A DNA stretch of 64,000 nt from Pseudomonadota bacterium (GCA_039024915.1 JBCCPK010000004.1:1-64000); one strand, 5' to 3'; positions 1-11,378 are shown, numbered from the stretch's first letter. A program made the numbers and translations. Notes: generated by a model from the sequence alone, not told the origin.

Positions 1-477
1 ATCGCCGATCAGCGTGTCATTGCCCCCGCCGCCAGTGATGATGTCGTTCGACGCGCCGCCATTGAGGAAGTCGTTGCCGAGCTCACCGTTGAGATTGTCG
101 AAGTCAGCCCCACCGAACAGCTGATCGTTGCCATCGCCGCCGTTCAGCGTGTCATTGCCAGCGCTGCCCGCAAGGACGTCGTTCCCATCGTCTCCGTTGA
201 GCGTATCGGGACCGCCACCTCCGTTGAGGTTGTCGGCGCCATCCCCGCCATTGAGGGTGTCGATCCCCGCACCACCCTCAAGCGTGTCGTCTCCATCTTC
301 GCCGTTCAGCTCATCGGTGCCGTTCTGACCGCGCAGCGTGTCATTGCCGTCCCCACCATTGAGGGTGTCATTGCCGATGTTGCCATTGAGGGTGTCGTCG
401 CCGCCAAACCCATTGACGAGGTCCAGCCCGTCGAGCGCGCTGATCACCTCACCCGAACCCGTCCCGAACAAGATATC
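1..477 (-). repeat. RTX calcium-binding nonapeptide repeats
   Basis: At least 15 consecutive 9-residue units of the form GG(D/N)GNDTLN are coded here, with variants such as GGPDTLNGD and GGADFDNLN. The series continues to the window edge. Asp and Gly positions are well kept, so calcium binding to form a beta-roll is expected from family knowledge. Confidence 0.9.
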
Positions 478-3400
478 CGGCCCATTGGTCGCCACATCGG
501 CCTTCTCGAACGCACCGATGTCCGCACCCGTGCCGAACGCACGCGGCGCACCGCGGGCGTCCTCGGTCAGGTTCTGATCTTTGTTGCCCGCATCGATGGC
601 CAGCGAACCGGAAAGCAAGGCAAGCGTCTGAACCGGACCGCCATTGTCGCGCAGAACGTCGAGCTGCGGATCCACGCGCTCTCCCGCGATGCCCCCGACG
701 TACTCTCCACCGAAGCCGACGATGTCGCCATTAATTCCGGAAGTGAAGAAAAATTCCCCGCTAAACGCCCCATCGCCAATGAGGTTATTTCCCAGCGAAC
801 TGAAAGAGTTATAAGGTATGGAGAAGTTGGAGAGTTGTGAAGGATCGGCGCCGACATCGTTGCCACAGCTCGTTACGCGCGCGGTGTTAGCTGCGATAAT
901 GGATGATGAGACCTCTGTGCGTGTTGTGCTATCACCGTAACTCGCAACACCACCACTGATGTCCGCGCTATTGTCGGTAATTGTCGAGTTCTCGATCCTT
1001 GAGAGGCCGCCGGCGTTGTAAAACCCACCACCAACGCCCAAACCTGACAAGGGGTCCGTGATGGCCGTGTTTCCCGCGATCGTGGAATTGGTAATGATTG
1101 TGTCGAAACCGGACTGATTTGACGTCGTCACCACGCCGCCACCGAGATTCGCCGTGTTTTGGACGATCAGGCTTGACGTGATCGTTAGTTTGACATTGCG
1201 GCTGGAAACACCTCCACCCGCTATCCCCGCCTCACTGTCACGAACTGTACTGTTGATGATGGTGAGACTTGCGAAGCCTTCGGCGCGCAACGCACCGCCG
1301 GAATCGGATGCGTATCCGTTGGCGATGTCCAGGCTTTTAAGCGTTGCATCCGTGCCCGTCCCGGTGATGTTGAAAACCCGGCTCGCATCGTTGCCGCTGA
1401 TGGTGATGTCCGCCTTTTCATCGCCATTGATATCGCCGTCAATGGTGACATTGCCACGGATATCCAACTGGCCCTGCGTGAGGATGATTGTCTGATCAGC
1501 TAGCGCTGCATCGAAGGTGATGCTATCGGCCGTCGCACTATGCTGGTTGGCAAGAAAAAGGGCTTCGCGCAGACTGAGATCGCCAGTACCGCCCATGAGC
1601 GTGAGGTTGGAGCCGGGTGCAGTGCTATCCAGCTCATCATCAAGCGTGGTGACGACGAAGACCTGCCCAGTAATTGGTGTGCTCTGAAGCTCGAACGCGC
1701 CGATATCGGTGCCTGAGCCATTGTCGCGGGCAACGCCGCGCGCGTCGGTCGTCAGGCTTGCATCATTGTTACCCGCATCGATGGCTTGACTGGTTTGCCG
1801 CAGTGCTAGGGTCTGAGTTGGCCCGCCATTGTCGGCAAGGGGTCGAAGATCGGCGAAGGCTTTGAAGGTCTGGTCGCCGACGATATCGCCGCCTGCACCA
1901 TCGATGAAGAACGCCGTTCCATTGAACGTGCCGTCACCAACAAGATTGTTGCCGAGGGAGTTGAACGAATTGGTTGTCGTCGATGTCGATTGCGCGCCGA
2001 TATCGTTGCCAAATCCCGATTGGACCGCGGTGTTCTCCGCTATGATCGTCGATGAAATGTCCGTTCGGGTGGAACTGTTGCCGTTGGATGCGACGCCTCC
2101 ACTGATCCCGGAGCTGTTACCGCTGATCGTCGAATTCTGAATCAGCAGGTCACCGCTGATGTTGAAAACGCCTCCACCGATGTTGGAGGCTCCGTCGCCA
2201 GCCATATTGCCGGTGACCGTGGTGTTGGTGATGGTCGATAGTGCGCCATTGCCGCTGCTGACAGAGATGCCCCCAGCGTCGTCTGCAGCGACGTTGTTGA
2301 GTATCAGGCTGGAGTTGATGGTCAGCGGGGTGTCGACACTGGCAATCGCACCGCCGTCGCCGAGCGCCTGGCTATCACGAATGATACTGTTGTTGATGGT
2401 CACAGCGGCTACCGCTGAAACGTTGATGGCGCCACCGCTTACGTTCGTAAAGCCGTTTGTCAGGTCGAGACTGTTGAGGGTGAGGTTTGCTCCGCTGCCG
2501 AAGACGTTGAAAATACGGCTCGCGTCGTTGCCACTGATCGTGATGTCGGCTTTGTCGTCGCCGTCAACATCACCAGTGATCGTCATGGTGCCGGTCACGA
2601 AAATCTGGCCCAAGGTGAGGGTCAGTGTCTGGCCAGCAAGCGCGGAGGAGAAGGTGATCGTTGAGGGCTGCGAGCTGTTGGCAAGGAAAATGGCTTCCCG
2701 CAAGGACAGGTCGCCTGCGCCACCCATGAGCTCAAGATTGGTGTCCGGGCCGCTCGAATCGAGTTCATCGTCCAAGGTTGTGACGATTAAATTGCTTGGT
2801 GGTGCTACGGAGACCTGAAGCTCGAACGCGCCAATATCGGTGCCTGAGCCATCGTCGCGGGCAACGCCGCGCGCGTCCGTCATCAGCATCTGATCGTTGT
2901 TGCCGGCGTTGATTGCCGGGCTGCTCGGCAGGGGTGCCATGGTCTGGGTCGGCCCGCCATTGTTGGCCAGGGCGGCCAGAAGCGGATCAATCGGTGCAGC
3001 CTCTGTGCCGACGATGTCGCCGTTTGTTCCATTGGTGAAGAAGTCAACCGCGGTAAAGCTCGGCCCGGCAAACTGGCCGTTGCCGATCAGATTGTTGCCT
3101 AGAGAGGCGAAGGAATTGTCGGTGTCGGTCGCGCTTTGCGTTCCGACGTCCTGGCCGTACGTGCCGTTGCCCCCAAAGGTGGTCGTGTTCCCGGCAATGA
3201 TTGAAGACGAGACGTCGGTCCGCGTGTCGCTCGTGTCATAGGAACCGACACCACCGGCAATGCCGGCTGTGTTGTCTGTAATGGTCGAGTTCTGGATGAT
3301 GGTCAGGCCGCTGAAGTTGAACAGCCCTCCGCCCGAATCGGCGGACCCGTTGCCTGCCTGGTTATCGGTGATCGTCGAATTGGAGACTGTTGTGGTGGTG

Positions 3401-3945
3401 CCTGAAAGGTCCGTGTTCGAGTAAATCCCGCCGCCATTACCAGTAGCCCTGTTGCCCGCAATCAGGCTGGCATTGACGGCCAGGTCTGAACCCCGGTTAT
3501 AGATTCCACCACCATTGCCGGCTTCGCTGTCGCGTATGGTGCTGTCGTTGATCGTCAGGCTTGAGCTGCCGACGGTGTAGATCGCGCCGCCGTTGATCGT
3601 CGAGAACCCGTCTGCGATTGCCAGACTGTTCAGCGTCGCATCCGTGTCCGCCCCGGTGATTGTGAAAACACGGCTCGCATCATCGCCGCTGACGGTTATG
3701 TCGGCGCGCTCATCGCCATCGATATCGCCGTCAATGGTCATGTCGGAGGTCAGTGCGAGTTGACCTAGCGTGAGCGTGATCGTCTGTCCGGCCAAGCCGG
3801 CATCGAAGGTGATGGTATCGGCATCAGGGTTGGCATTGGCGAGCGCAATCGCTTCTCGCAACGACAGTCCCGTCCCAATGGGCGAACCAACCGTCGCGCC
3901 GCTATCGTTCTCGTCTTGAAGTGTGGTGACGACGAAATTGGCCAT
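1..3945 (-). CDS. Giant beta-helix / RTX repeat protein, C-terminus cut by window edge
   Basis: The frame is open for 1,315 codons from the ATG at 3945 to the window edge without a stop. It begins MANFVVTTLQDENDSG and has no signal peptide. Three tandem modules of about 377, 377 and 393 residues follow; each has an LSLREA motif near its start, a series of NSTI/GNT-type beta-helix rungs, and a closing DARG...GSGTDIGAFE-type motif. After them come at least 15 RTX nonapeptides of the GGxGNDTLNG type, which bind calcium in known families. By family knowledge such proteins leave through type I secretion using a C-terminal signal, which would lie beyond the edge. A ribosome site AGGAG precedes the ATG. 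No secretion genes are visible here. Likely a secreted surface or matrix protein; the ligand is unknown. Confidence 0.85.
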   Translation of the reverse strand, partial: MANFVVTTLQDENDSGATVGSPIGTGLSLREAIALANANPDADTITFDAGLAGQTITLTLGQLALTSDMTIDGDIDGDERADITVSGDDASRVFTITGADTDATLNSLAIADGFSTINGGAIYTVGSSSLTINDSTIRDSEAGNGGGIYNRGSDLAVNASLIAGNRATGNGGGIYSNTDLSGTTTTVSNSTITDNQAGNGSADSGGGLFNFSGLTIIQNSTITDNTAGIAGGVGSYDTSDTRTDVSSSIIAGNTTTFGGNGTYGQDVGTQSATDTDNSFASLGNNLIGNGQFAGPSFTAVDFFTNGTNGDIVGTEAAPIDPLLAALANNGGPTQTMAPLPSSPAINAGNNDQMLMTDARGVARDDGSGTDIGAFELQVSVAPPSNLIVTTLDDELDSSGPDTNLELMGGAGDLSLREAIFLANSSQPSTITFSSALAGQTLTLTLGQIFVTGTMTITGDVDGDDKADITISGNDASRIFNVFGSGANLTLNSLDLTNGFTNVSGGAINVSAVAAVTINNSIIRDSQALGDGGAIASVDTPLTINSSLILNNVAADDAGGISVSSGNGALSTITNTTVTGNMAGDGASNIGGGVFNISGDLLIQNSTISGNSSGISGGVASNGNSSTRTDISSTIIAENTAVQSGFGNDIGAQSTSTTTNSFNSLGNNLVGDGTFNGTAFFIDGAGGDIVGDQTFKAFADLRPLADNGGPTQTLALRQTSQAIDAGNNDASLTTDARGVARDNGSGTDIGAFELQSTPITGQVFVVTTLDDELDSTAPGSNLTLMGGTGDLSLREALFLANQHSATADSITFDAALADQTIILTQGQLDIRGNVTIDGDINGDEKADITISGNDASRVFNITGTGTDATLKSLDIANGYASDSGGALRAEGFASLTIINSTVRDSEAGIAGGGVSSRNVKLTITSSLIVQNTANLGGGVVTTSNQSGFDTIITNSTIAGNTAITDPLSGLGVGGGFYNAGGLSRIENSTITDNSADISGGVASYGDSTTRTEVSSSIIAANTARVTSCGNDVGADPSQLSNFSIPYNSFSSLGNNLIGDGAFSGEFFFTSGINGDIVGFGGEYVGGIAGERVDPQLDVLRDNGGPVQTLALLSGSLAIDAGNKDQNLTEDARGAPRAFGTGADIGAFEKADVATNGPDILFGTGSGEVISALDGLDLVNGFGGDDTLNGNIGNDTLNGGDGNDTLRGQNGTDELNGEDGDDTLEGGAGIDTLNGGDGADNLNGGGGPDTLNGDDGNDVLAGSAGNDTLNGGDGNDQLFGGADFDNLNGELGNDFLNGGASNDIITGGGGNDTLIGD
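505..3945 (-). repeat. Three tandem protein modules of the LSLREA beta-helix type
   Basis: Module 1 lies at about 3945-2815, module 2 at 2814-1684 and module 3 at 1683-505. Each runs from VVTTLxDExDS through LSLREA and rungs such as TIDGDIDGDxxADITxSGxD to the motif NGGPTQT and a final IGAFE. The modules are alike at protein level but clearly diverged, so the duplication is old or has been under diversifying selection. Module 3 is slightly longer because of an insertion near 790-860. Confidence 0.8.
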
Positions 3946-4497
3946 GAGGTGCTCCTATCCCGTCTGTTCGCTCGGTCAGGCTAACACTGGTAGCAAGTAA
4001 GAAGCGACCACCAATACTCAGTGATTTTCCACGTAATCTTACTTAAGTATGGCCTTTGGTAAACGCGCCGGAGTCTAACTTGCCTACAATTACGGCAGAT
4101 TTATCGGCGTTGTTTGATCCGTTGTGGGTTTCTGCCGCCGCAACAGAGGCCACGCCAATCCTGCGAATACCTGTCCCGCTTCCCTCTCCGACCAGAACAC
4201 CGGATGCCAGCGGTTGTGGGGAGGCGGGCACAATCAGAAATGGACAGAAAACCCTGATGTCACCGATCAATCGGTGACATCAGCAAACATAAGCGCGCAG
4301 GGGAATGGCGGAGCGTTGAGGACTTTGATCGAACGCGACGCCAGCAGATCGCAACTGTGCCGGAGGCACAGAGCAAAACCCAATGGCGGAGAGGATCGAA
4401 CAAAGTTCGAACTCGGAGCCAGTCAACCGCGGGTGTGCCGTCTTAGCTGGCTCCGGTCCTTCGGACCGACCGCTTGAAGGCACAGAGCAAAACCTAG
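3946..4497. other. Gene-poor stretch between the RTX gene and tRNA-Ser
   Basis: About 550 bases with no convincing gene; short open frames on both strands (for example 4043-4270 minus and 4056-4277 plus) overlap each other, and neither has a clear ribosome site or recognisable domain. The part next to 3945 must hold the RTX gene promoter, which I could not define, though a TACTTAAGTA palindrome lies at 4040-4049. The rest holds a 30-base palindrome (4254-4283), partial copies of the tRNA 3' end (4302-4393), and a small hairpin at about 4454-4468. The make-up fits an old integration boundary. Confidence 0.5.
4254..4283. repeat. Perfect 13-bp inverted repeat with TCAA loop
   Basis: CTGATGTCACCGA is followed by TCAA and then its exact reverse complement. 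There is no T-tract after either arm, so it does not look like an intrinsic terminator. It could be an operator, a small-RNA hairpin or part of a mobile-element end. It lies about 310 bases upstream of the giant RTX gene. Confidence 0.75.
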
Positions 4498-4507
4498 TGG
4501 CGGAGAG
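4364..4507. repeat. Direct repeat containing the tRNA-Ser 3' end
   Basis: A segment of about 30 bases occurs at 4364-4393 and again at 4478-4507, differing at only a few positions. It consists of AGGCACAGAGCAAAACC followed by (C/T)A(A/G)TGGCGGAGAG. In the second copy the last 10 bases are the CCA end and acceptor stem of tRNA-Ser. A shorter third copy, AATGGCGGAG, is at 4304-4313. Duplicated tRNA 3' ends are typical of integrase attachment sites. Confidence 0.6.
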
Positions 4508-4587
4508 AGAGGGATTCGAACCCTCGGTACGCTCACGCGCACAACGGTTTTCGAGACCGCCCCGTTCGACCACTCCGGCATCTCTCC
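4498..4587 (-). tRNA. tRNA-Ser (CGA)
   Basis: Read on the minus strand, the sequence starts GGAGAGATGCCGGAGTGG, pairs with the 3' acceptor strand TCTCTCC, and ends G-CCA with CCA encoded. The anticodon loop CTCGAAA gives anticodon CGA, reading UCG codons. The T-arm GGTTCGAATCC and a long variable arm with GTGCGC paired against GCGTAC are class II serine features. Its 3' end faces the RTX region, the usual orientation for island integration. Confidence 0.95.
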
Positions 4588-4627
4588 GCATGCCCCGCGA
4601 GCGCGACCGCCTGCAGGACGGCGCCAC

Positions 4628-4656
4628 CGATAGACGAAAGGCTGCGCGCAATGCAA
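4628..4656 (-). promoter_or_regulatory. Candidate promoter of tRNA-Ser
   Basis: On the minus strand TTGCAT and CTATCG are separated by 17 bases and lie about 40 bases upstream of the tRNA. The match to the sigma-70-type consensus is moderate. Confidence 0.4.
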
Positions 4657-4663
4657 GCTCAGC

Positions 4664-4693
4664 TTGACATTCGCGTCCGCTTTAGGCTTATAC
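4664..4693 (+). promoter_or_regulatory. Promoter of rplU-rpmA
   Basis: TTGACA at 4664-4669 and TTATAC at 4688-4693 are separated by 18 bases, a strong housekeeping promoter. Transcription would start near 4700, leaving a leader of about 190 bases before rplU. The first element in that leader is a terminator-like hairpin. Confidence 0.7.
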
Positions 4694-4704
4694 GGCGCAC
4701 GAAA

Positions 4705-4732
4705 GCGCGGGCCGCAAGCCTGCGCCTTTTTT
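4705..4732 (+). terminator. Terminator-like hairpin in the rplU leader (candidate attenuator)
   Basis: GCGCGGGC, a five-base loop and GCCTGCGC form an 8-bp stem with one G-T pair, followed by C and six T. No plus-strand gene lies upstream that would need a terminator, and the hairpin begins only about 5 bases after the expected transcription start. It therefore looks like an attenuator or a leader structure of the L21 operon. Confidence 0.65.
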
Positions 4733-4892
4733 CGTCTGGCGAAGTGTTTCGCCGACGGTAACTGGCCCCTCATTGGGCCGACCTGTTAACCGACTCGCAA
4801 GAAGCTCTGAGCAGGCGCTGCAACCCCCCGGCCATCATTCCTGTTGGTCCTGGCAGCGCGTGACATCGGAGGTCGAACACAAGGATAAGAAG

Positions 4893-5603
4893 ATGTTCGC
4901 AGTCATCAAAACCGGCGGGAAGCAATACCGCGTCGCCGCCGATGATGTCATTCAAATCGATAAGCTTGGCCAGGACCCTTCGAGCCAGGTCGTTTTTGAG
5001 AACGTCCTGATGGTTGGCGGCGAAGGCGACGTCAGCGTGGGTTCGCCCTTCGTTGATGGCGCTTCGGTCGTTGGCGAAGTGCTTGAGAACAAGCGCGGCC
5101 GCAAGATCATCATTCTGAAGAAGCGCCGCCGCCAGAACTCGCGGCGCAAGAATGGCCATCGTCAGGATTTCTCTGTTGTCAAGATTACGGACATTCTGAC
5201 CGGTGGTGCGAAGCCGAAGGTAGCTAAGAAGGCCGCGCCCAAAAAAGCCGAAACCAAAGCCGAGCCCAAGGCTGAAACACCAAAGGCTGAAACACCAAAG
5301 GCCGAAACTCCCAAGGCCGAGGCGCCCAAAGCTGAAGCAGCAAAGCCGGTACCAGCTGCTGAATTGCCCGAAGGTGCATTGTTTGCAGCACCTGCCGGTG
5401 CGCCCGACGATCTCAAGAAGATCTCCGGCGTTGGCCCGGTTCTTGAGAAGAAGCTGAACGCGTTGGGTATCACCACCTTCGCGCAGGTCGCAGCCTTCAC
5501 GCCGGAAGACATTGCAAAGGTGGATGATGCTCTGTCCTTCAAGGGGCGCATCGAACGTGATAATTGGCTTGATCAAGCTGCAGAACTCGCAAAGGGCGAG
5601 TAG
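4893..5603 (+). CDS. rplU: 50S ribosomal protein L21 with C-terminal helix-hairpin-helix extension
   Basis: Residues 1 to about 103 are an ordinary L21 (MFAVIKTGGKQYRV start, basic segment KIIILKKRRRQNSRRKNG near residue 72), which binds 23S rRNA. After it comes a Lys/Ala/Glu/Pro linker with KAETPKAE-type repeats, then about 70 residues with the helix-hairpin-helix motif ISGVGPVLEKKLNALGI. The total of 236 residues is more than twice the Escherichia coli protein. The start at 4893 is chosen because it matches the L21 N-terminus and follows AAGGATAAG. It is followed by rpmA after 78 bases. Extended L21 proteins of this kind occur in Alphaproteobacteria; the role of the extra domain is not known to me. 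Confidence 0.95.
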   Translation: MFAVIKTGGKQYRVAADDVIQIDKLGQDPSSQVVFENVLMVGGEGDVSVGSPFVDGASVVGEVLENKRGRKIIILKKRRRQNSRRKNGHRQDFSVVKITDILTGGAKPKVAKKAAPKKAETKAEPKAETPKAETPKAETPKAEAPKAEAAKPVPAAELPEGALFAAPAGAPDDLKKISGVGPVLEKKLNALGITTFAQVAAFTPEDIAKVDDALSFKGRIERDNWLDQAAELAKGE

Positions 5604-5681
5604 GGATAAACGGATAATGTGATTTCGCGGGTGGCTCGTTACGCCACCGACGCCGAAAATCACCGTGAGGAGAACTGAACC

Positions 5682-5951
5682 ATGGCACACAAAAAAGCAG
5701 GCGGTTCATCGCGCAACGGACGCGATACAGCGGGCCGCCGCCTTGGCGTGAAGAAATTCGGTGGCGAGGTCGTCACCGCCGGCAACATCATCGTGCGCCA
5801 GCGCGGCACGAAATGGCACCCAGGCACGAACATGGGCATGGGCAAGGACCATACCCTGTTCGCTCTGACAGACGGTACCGTGTCGTTCGCCAAGAAGCGT
5901 GACGGCAACACCTATGTTTCCATCGACCCGTTTGCCGAAGCCGCCGAATAG
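5682..5951 (+). CDS. rpmA: 50S ribosomal protein L27
   Basis: The 89-residue protein begins [16 protein letters not shown] and has the full L27 family sequence ([26 protein letters not shown]). L27 sits near the peptidyl transferase centre of the large subunit. The start has a good ribosome site (GTGAGGAG). The gene forms an operon with rplU, as in most bacteria, and ends before an intrinsic terminator at 6007-6030. The gap to rplU contains a small GGTGGC/GCCACC hairpin. Confidence 0.98.
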   Translation: MAHKKAGGSSRNGRDTAGRRLGVKKFGGEVVTAGNIIVRQRGTKWHPGTNMGMGKDHTLFALTDGTVSFAKKRDGNTYVSIDPFAEAAE

Positions 5952-6006
5952 GCTGCTCGCCACGGTGCTGCGGCCTTCCCTTGTGAAGATGCCGAAAGCA
6001 GATCAA

Positions 6007-6030
6007 GGGAGGCCACGGCCTCCCTTTTTT
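6007..6030 (+). terminator. Intrinsic terminator of rplU-rpmA
   Basis: GGGAGGCC and GGCCTCCC form an 8-bp stem around AC, followed directly by six T. It lies 18 bases upstream of the next gene's ATG, so the GNAT-obgE-pro genes may depend on readthrough or an internal promoter. Confidence 0.85.
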
Positions 6031-6048
6031 GTTTCACAAGAGCCGATC

Positions 6049-8812
<2,764 letters not shown>

Positions 8813-8817
8813 AGACA

Positions 8818-10107
8818 ATGGCATTACTCGATACTGGCGCGGACGTGGATGTGCTCGCGTTGATGCAGGAGATGGGCGACCGTGCGCGGGCGGCGGCGAC
8901 AGCGATCGCTCAGGCACCGACCGAGGTGAAGAACGATGCTCTGCGGGCTATAGCGACAAATATTCGCGCGCAGGGCGATGCGATCCTTGCCGCCAACGCG
9001 CGCGATCTGGCGGCGATGCAGGGGCGGAACGTTGCCAGGTCCTATCAGGAGCGGGCAACGCTGAACGACGCGCGCCTCGAAGCCATCGCGCAGGCTGCGG
9101 AGCAAATCGCGGACCTGCCCGATCCGGTCGGCGACCAAATGGCCCGTTGGGAGCGGCCCAACGGGCTCGATGTTGCGCGGGTTCGCACACCGCTTGGGGT
9201 TATCGGGATCATCTTCGAATCGCGGCCGAATGTGACCGTCGACGCCGCCGCCCTGTGCATGAAGGCGGGCAATGCAGCGATCCTGCGTGGCGGCTCGGAT
9301 ACGATCGAGACCAATCAGGCTCTGCACGGCGCGATCGCCGAGGGGCTTGAAGCGGTTGGCCTGCCAGCCGATGTCGTTCAGCTGGTGCCCGTGACCGATC
9401 GTCAGGCGGTTGGTGCGATGCTCACCGGTTTGAACGGGACCATTGATGTGATCGTGCCACGCGGCGGCAAGTCTCTGGTCGCGCGGGTTCAGGACGAAGC
9501 GCGCGTCCCCGTCTTCTCGCATCTTGAAGGCATCTGTCATGTCTATGTGGATGTTGCTGCCGACCTCGCCATGGCCAAACAGATTGTGGTGAACGCCAAG
9601 ATGCGGCGCACATCGATCTGCGGTGCAGCGGAGACCTTGCTAATCGATCGCTCATCGGCGGATCGGTTCGCGCTGCCGCTGGTGCAGGCTTTGCAGGAGG
9701 CGGGATGTGCCGTTCGCGGCGATGCAGACATCGTGGCGATGGCGCAGGGTGTAACGCGCGCGACCGAAGAGGATTGGGCGACGGAATATCTTGACGCGAT
9801 CATTTCGGTCGCGCTGGTAGACGGTGTCGATGGCGCGCTTACCCACATCGCCCGTTACGGCTCGTCCCACACCGAGAGCATCATCACCGAGGATGCGGAT
9901 GCGGCGGCGCGGTTTCTGAACCGCTGCGACAGCGCCATCGTGATGCACAACGCCTCAACGCAGTTCGCCGATGGTGGCGAGTTCGGGATGGGCGCCGAGA
10001 TCGGCATCGCCACAGGCCGGATGCATGCGCGCGGGCCGGTTGGCCTTGAGCAGCTGACAAGCTTTCACTATGTGGTGCGGGGCAGCGGTCAGACCCGGCC
10101 ATCCTAG
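8818..10107 (+). CDS. proA: Gamma-glutamyl phosphate reductase (glutamate-5-semialdehyde dehydrogenase)
   Basis: Second step of proline synthesis: NADPH-dependent reduction of glutamyl phosphate. The 429-residue protein is of family length and has the aldehyde-dehydrogenase-like motifs [30 protein letters not shown] and the active-site region [13 protein letters not shown] with its catalytic Cys. It is coupled to proB upstream. Its TAG is followed at once by the nadD start. Confidence 0.97.
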   Translation: MALLDTGADVDVLALMQEMGDRARAAATAIAQAPTEVKNDALRAIATNIRAQGDAILAANARDLAAMQGRNVARSYQERATLNDARLEAIAQAAEQIADLPDPVGDQMARWERPNGLDVARVRTPLGVIGIIFESRPNVTVDAAALCMKAGNAAILRGGSDTIETNQALHGAIAEGLEAVGLPADVVQLVPVTDRQAVGAMLTGLNGTIDVIVPRGGKSLVARVQDEARVPVFSHLEGICHVYVDVAADLAMAKQIVVNAKMRRTSICGAAETLLIDRSSADRFALPLVQALQEAGCAVRGDADIVAMAQGVTRATEEDWATEYLDAIISVALVDGVDGALTHIARYGSSHTESIITEDADAAARFLNRCDSAIVMHNASTQFADGGEFGMGAEIGIATGRMHARGPVGLEQLTSFHYVVRGSGQTRPS

Positions 10108-10746
10108 GTGGTCCGGTCGCACCCTCCGCGTAAGGTTCGGCTACCAGCCGTTGGGGCGGGCCAGTCGGTCGGGCTCTATGGCGGCTCGTTCGATCCGATG
10201 CATGACGGGCACCTGCTGGTCGCCGACCGCGCGCTCAAGGCGCTGCGGCTTGATTGGGTCTGGTGGCTGGTGACGCCGGGCAATCCGCTCAAGACCCATG
10301 ATCCCGCGAGCGACCTCGACGCCCGTATCGTCGCCATTCGGCAGCAGGCGCCTCACCCGCGCCGCAAGGTGCTTGGCGTGGAAGCGGAGCTTGGCGTTCG
10401 CTACACGGCCGATACGGTCGCGATGCTGTCGGCCATGCGCCCCGATGTGCGCTTCGTCTGGCTGATGGGTGCCGACAATCTGGCCAGCTTCCATCGCTGG
10501 AACGCCTGGCGCACCATTGCGGAAACCTTGCCAATAGCCGTGATCGACAGACCCGGCGCGCGCCATGCCAGCCTGTCATCGCGCTTCGCACAGACTTTCA
10601 AGGATTGTCGCCTCGACAGCGATGATGCTGCCCGCATCGCGCAGATCGAGCCACCGGTCTGGACGTTCGTCCGCGGCCCTCTGTCGACCACCTCATCCAC
10701 GGCGTTGCGCGCGCAAAACGCGGCGGGCATCTCCGAAGCAGAATGA
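10108..10746 (+). CDS. nadD: Nicotinate-nucleotide adenylyltransferase
   Basis: Converts nicotinate mononucleotide and ATP to deamido-NAD. Motifs are GLYGGSFDPMHDGHLLVA with the HxGH adenylyl-transfer signature near residue 31, GADNLASFHRWNAW, and the C-terminal STTSSTALR signature. The start given is a GTG directly after the proA stop; the conserved domain begins about 20 codons later, so a later start is possible. Position before rsfS and rlmH is the usual one. Confidence 0.93.
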   Translation: MVRSHPPRKVRLPAVGAGQSVGLYGGSFDPMHDGHLLVADRALKALRLDWVWWLVTPGNPLKTHDPASDLDARIVAIRQQAPHPRRKVLGVEAELGVRYTADTVAMLSAMRPDVRFVWLMGADNLASFHRWNAWRTIAETLPIAVIDRPGARHASLSSRFAQTFKDCRLDSDDAARIAQIEPPVWTFVRGPLSTTSSTALRAQNAAGISEAE

Positions 10747-10907
10747 ATGTGCGGCACTCCTGCACCGGTCTTGTCTTGAAACGTTAAGAATTTATCGCCA
10801 CACTCTAGGTGCGGTGTTCGGTTCGCACCGCAAGCGTGCGCAAATCTTGCCACTGTTTCTTCGGCCGGATATGCGTCGCCTTCGATCAACGCGAACCAAG
10901 CGAAGGG

Positions 10908-11336
10908 ATGCTTGCCGGTTTGACTGCGCAAAACTCCGCCACTGAGTTTCCATCAGTGGCACAATCCGTGCCCAATGCCAGCGCTACGGGTACACCGTTG
11001 CAAGGGCTGTCGCTCCTTGCCACCGTCCAGGCCACCTTGGAGGACTCCAAGGCAGAGGACGTCATTACCATCGATCTTGAAGGCAAATCCGCGCTCGCCG
11101 ATACGATGCTTATCGCGTCGGGTCGCTCGCATCGCCACGTCTCGGCGGTCGCCGACCATGTGCAGCGCGCCCTCAAAGATGCCGGCCATGGCAGCCCACG
11201 TGTTGAGGGCTTGCCTCACGCGGACTGGGTCCTGATCGATGCGGGTGATGTGATCCTGCACCTGTTCCGACCGGAGGTGCGCGAGTTCTACAACATGGAA
11301 AAACTCTGGGACGACAGTTTTTCCGCAGACGCTTAG
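10908..11336 (+). CDS. rsfS: Ribosome silencing factor
   Basis: RsfS binds L14 and blocks joining of the ribosomal subunits when nutrients are low. The core is seen in DVITIDLEGKSALADTMLIASG, RHVSAVADHVQRALKD, DWVLIDAGDVILHLF and REFYNMEKLW. The ATG at 10908 is preferred to an upstream one in the same frame because GCGAAGGG precedes it and the preceding residues are Arg/Cys-rich and unlike the family. About 30 residues before the core are poorly conserved. Confidence 0.95.
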   Translation: MLAGLTAQNSATEFPSVAQSVPNASATGTPLQGLSLLATVQATLEDSKAEDVITIDLEGKSALADTMLIASGRSHRHVSAVADHVQRALKDAGHGSPRVEGLPHADWVLIDAGDVILHLFRPEVREFYNMEKLWDDSFSADA

Positions 11337-11378
11337 GGGTCTGACCCCGCGTCTGTTCGCGCCTGAGGCTCGGATGGC

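Noticed and set aside
2159-2818. 219-codon plus-strand frame opposite the giant RTX gene
   Set aside because: It is a mirror of the repetitive, GC-rich minus-strand gene, codes for a Pro/Leu/Ser-rich product without domains, and the minus-strand frame is clearly the real one.
4043-4270. 75-codon minus-strand frame near the RTX gene
   Set aside because: It overlaps a plus-strand frame of similar length; neither has a ribosome site, domain or codon bias that would support it.
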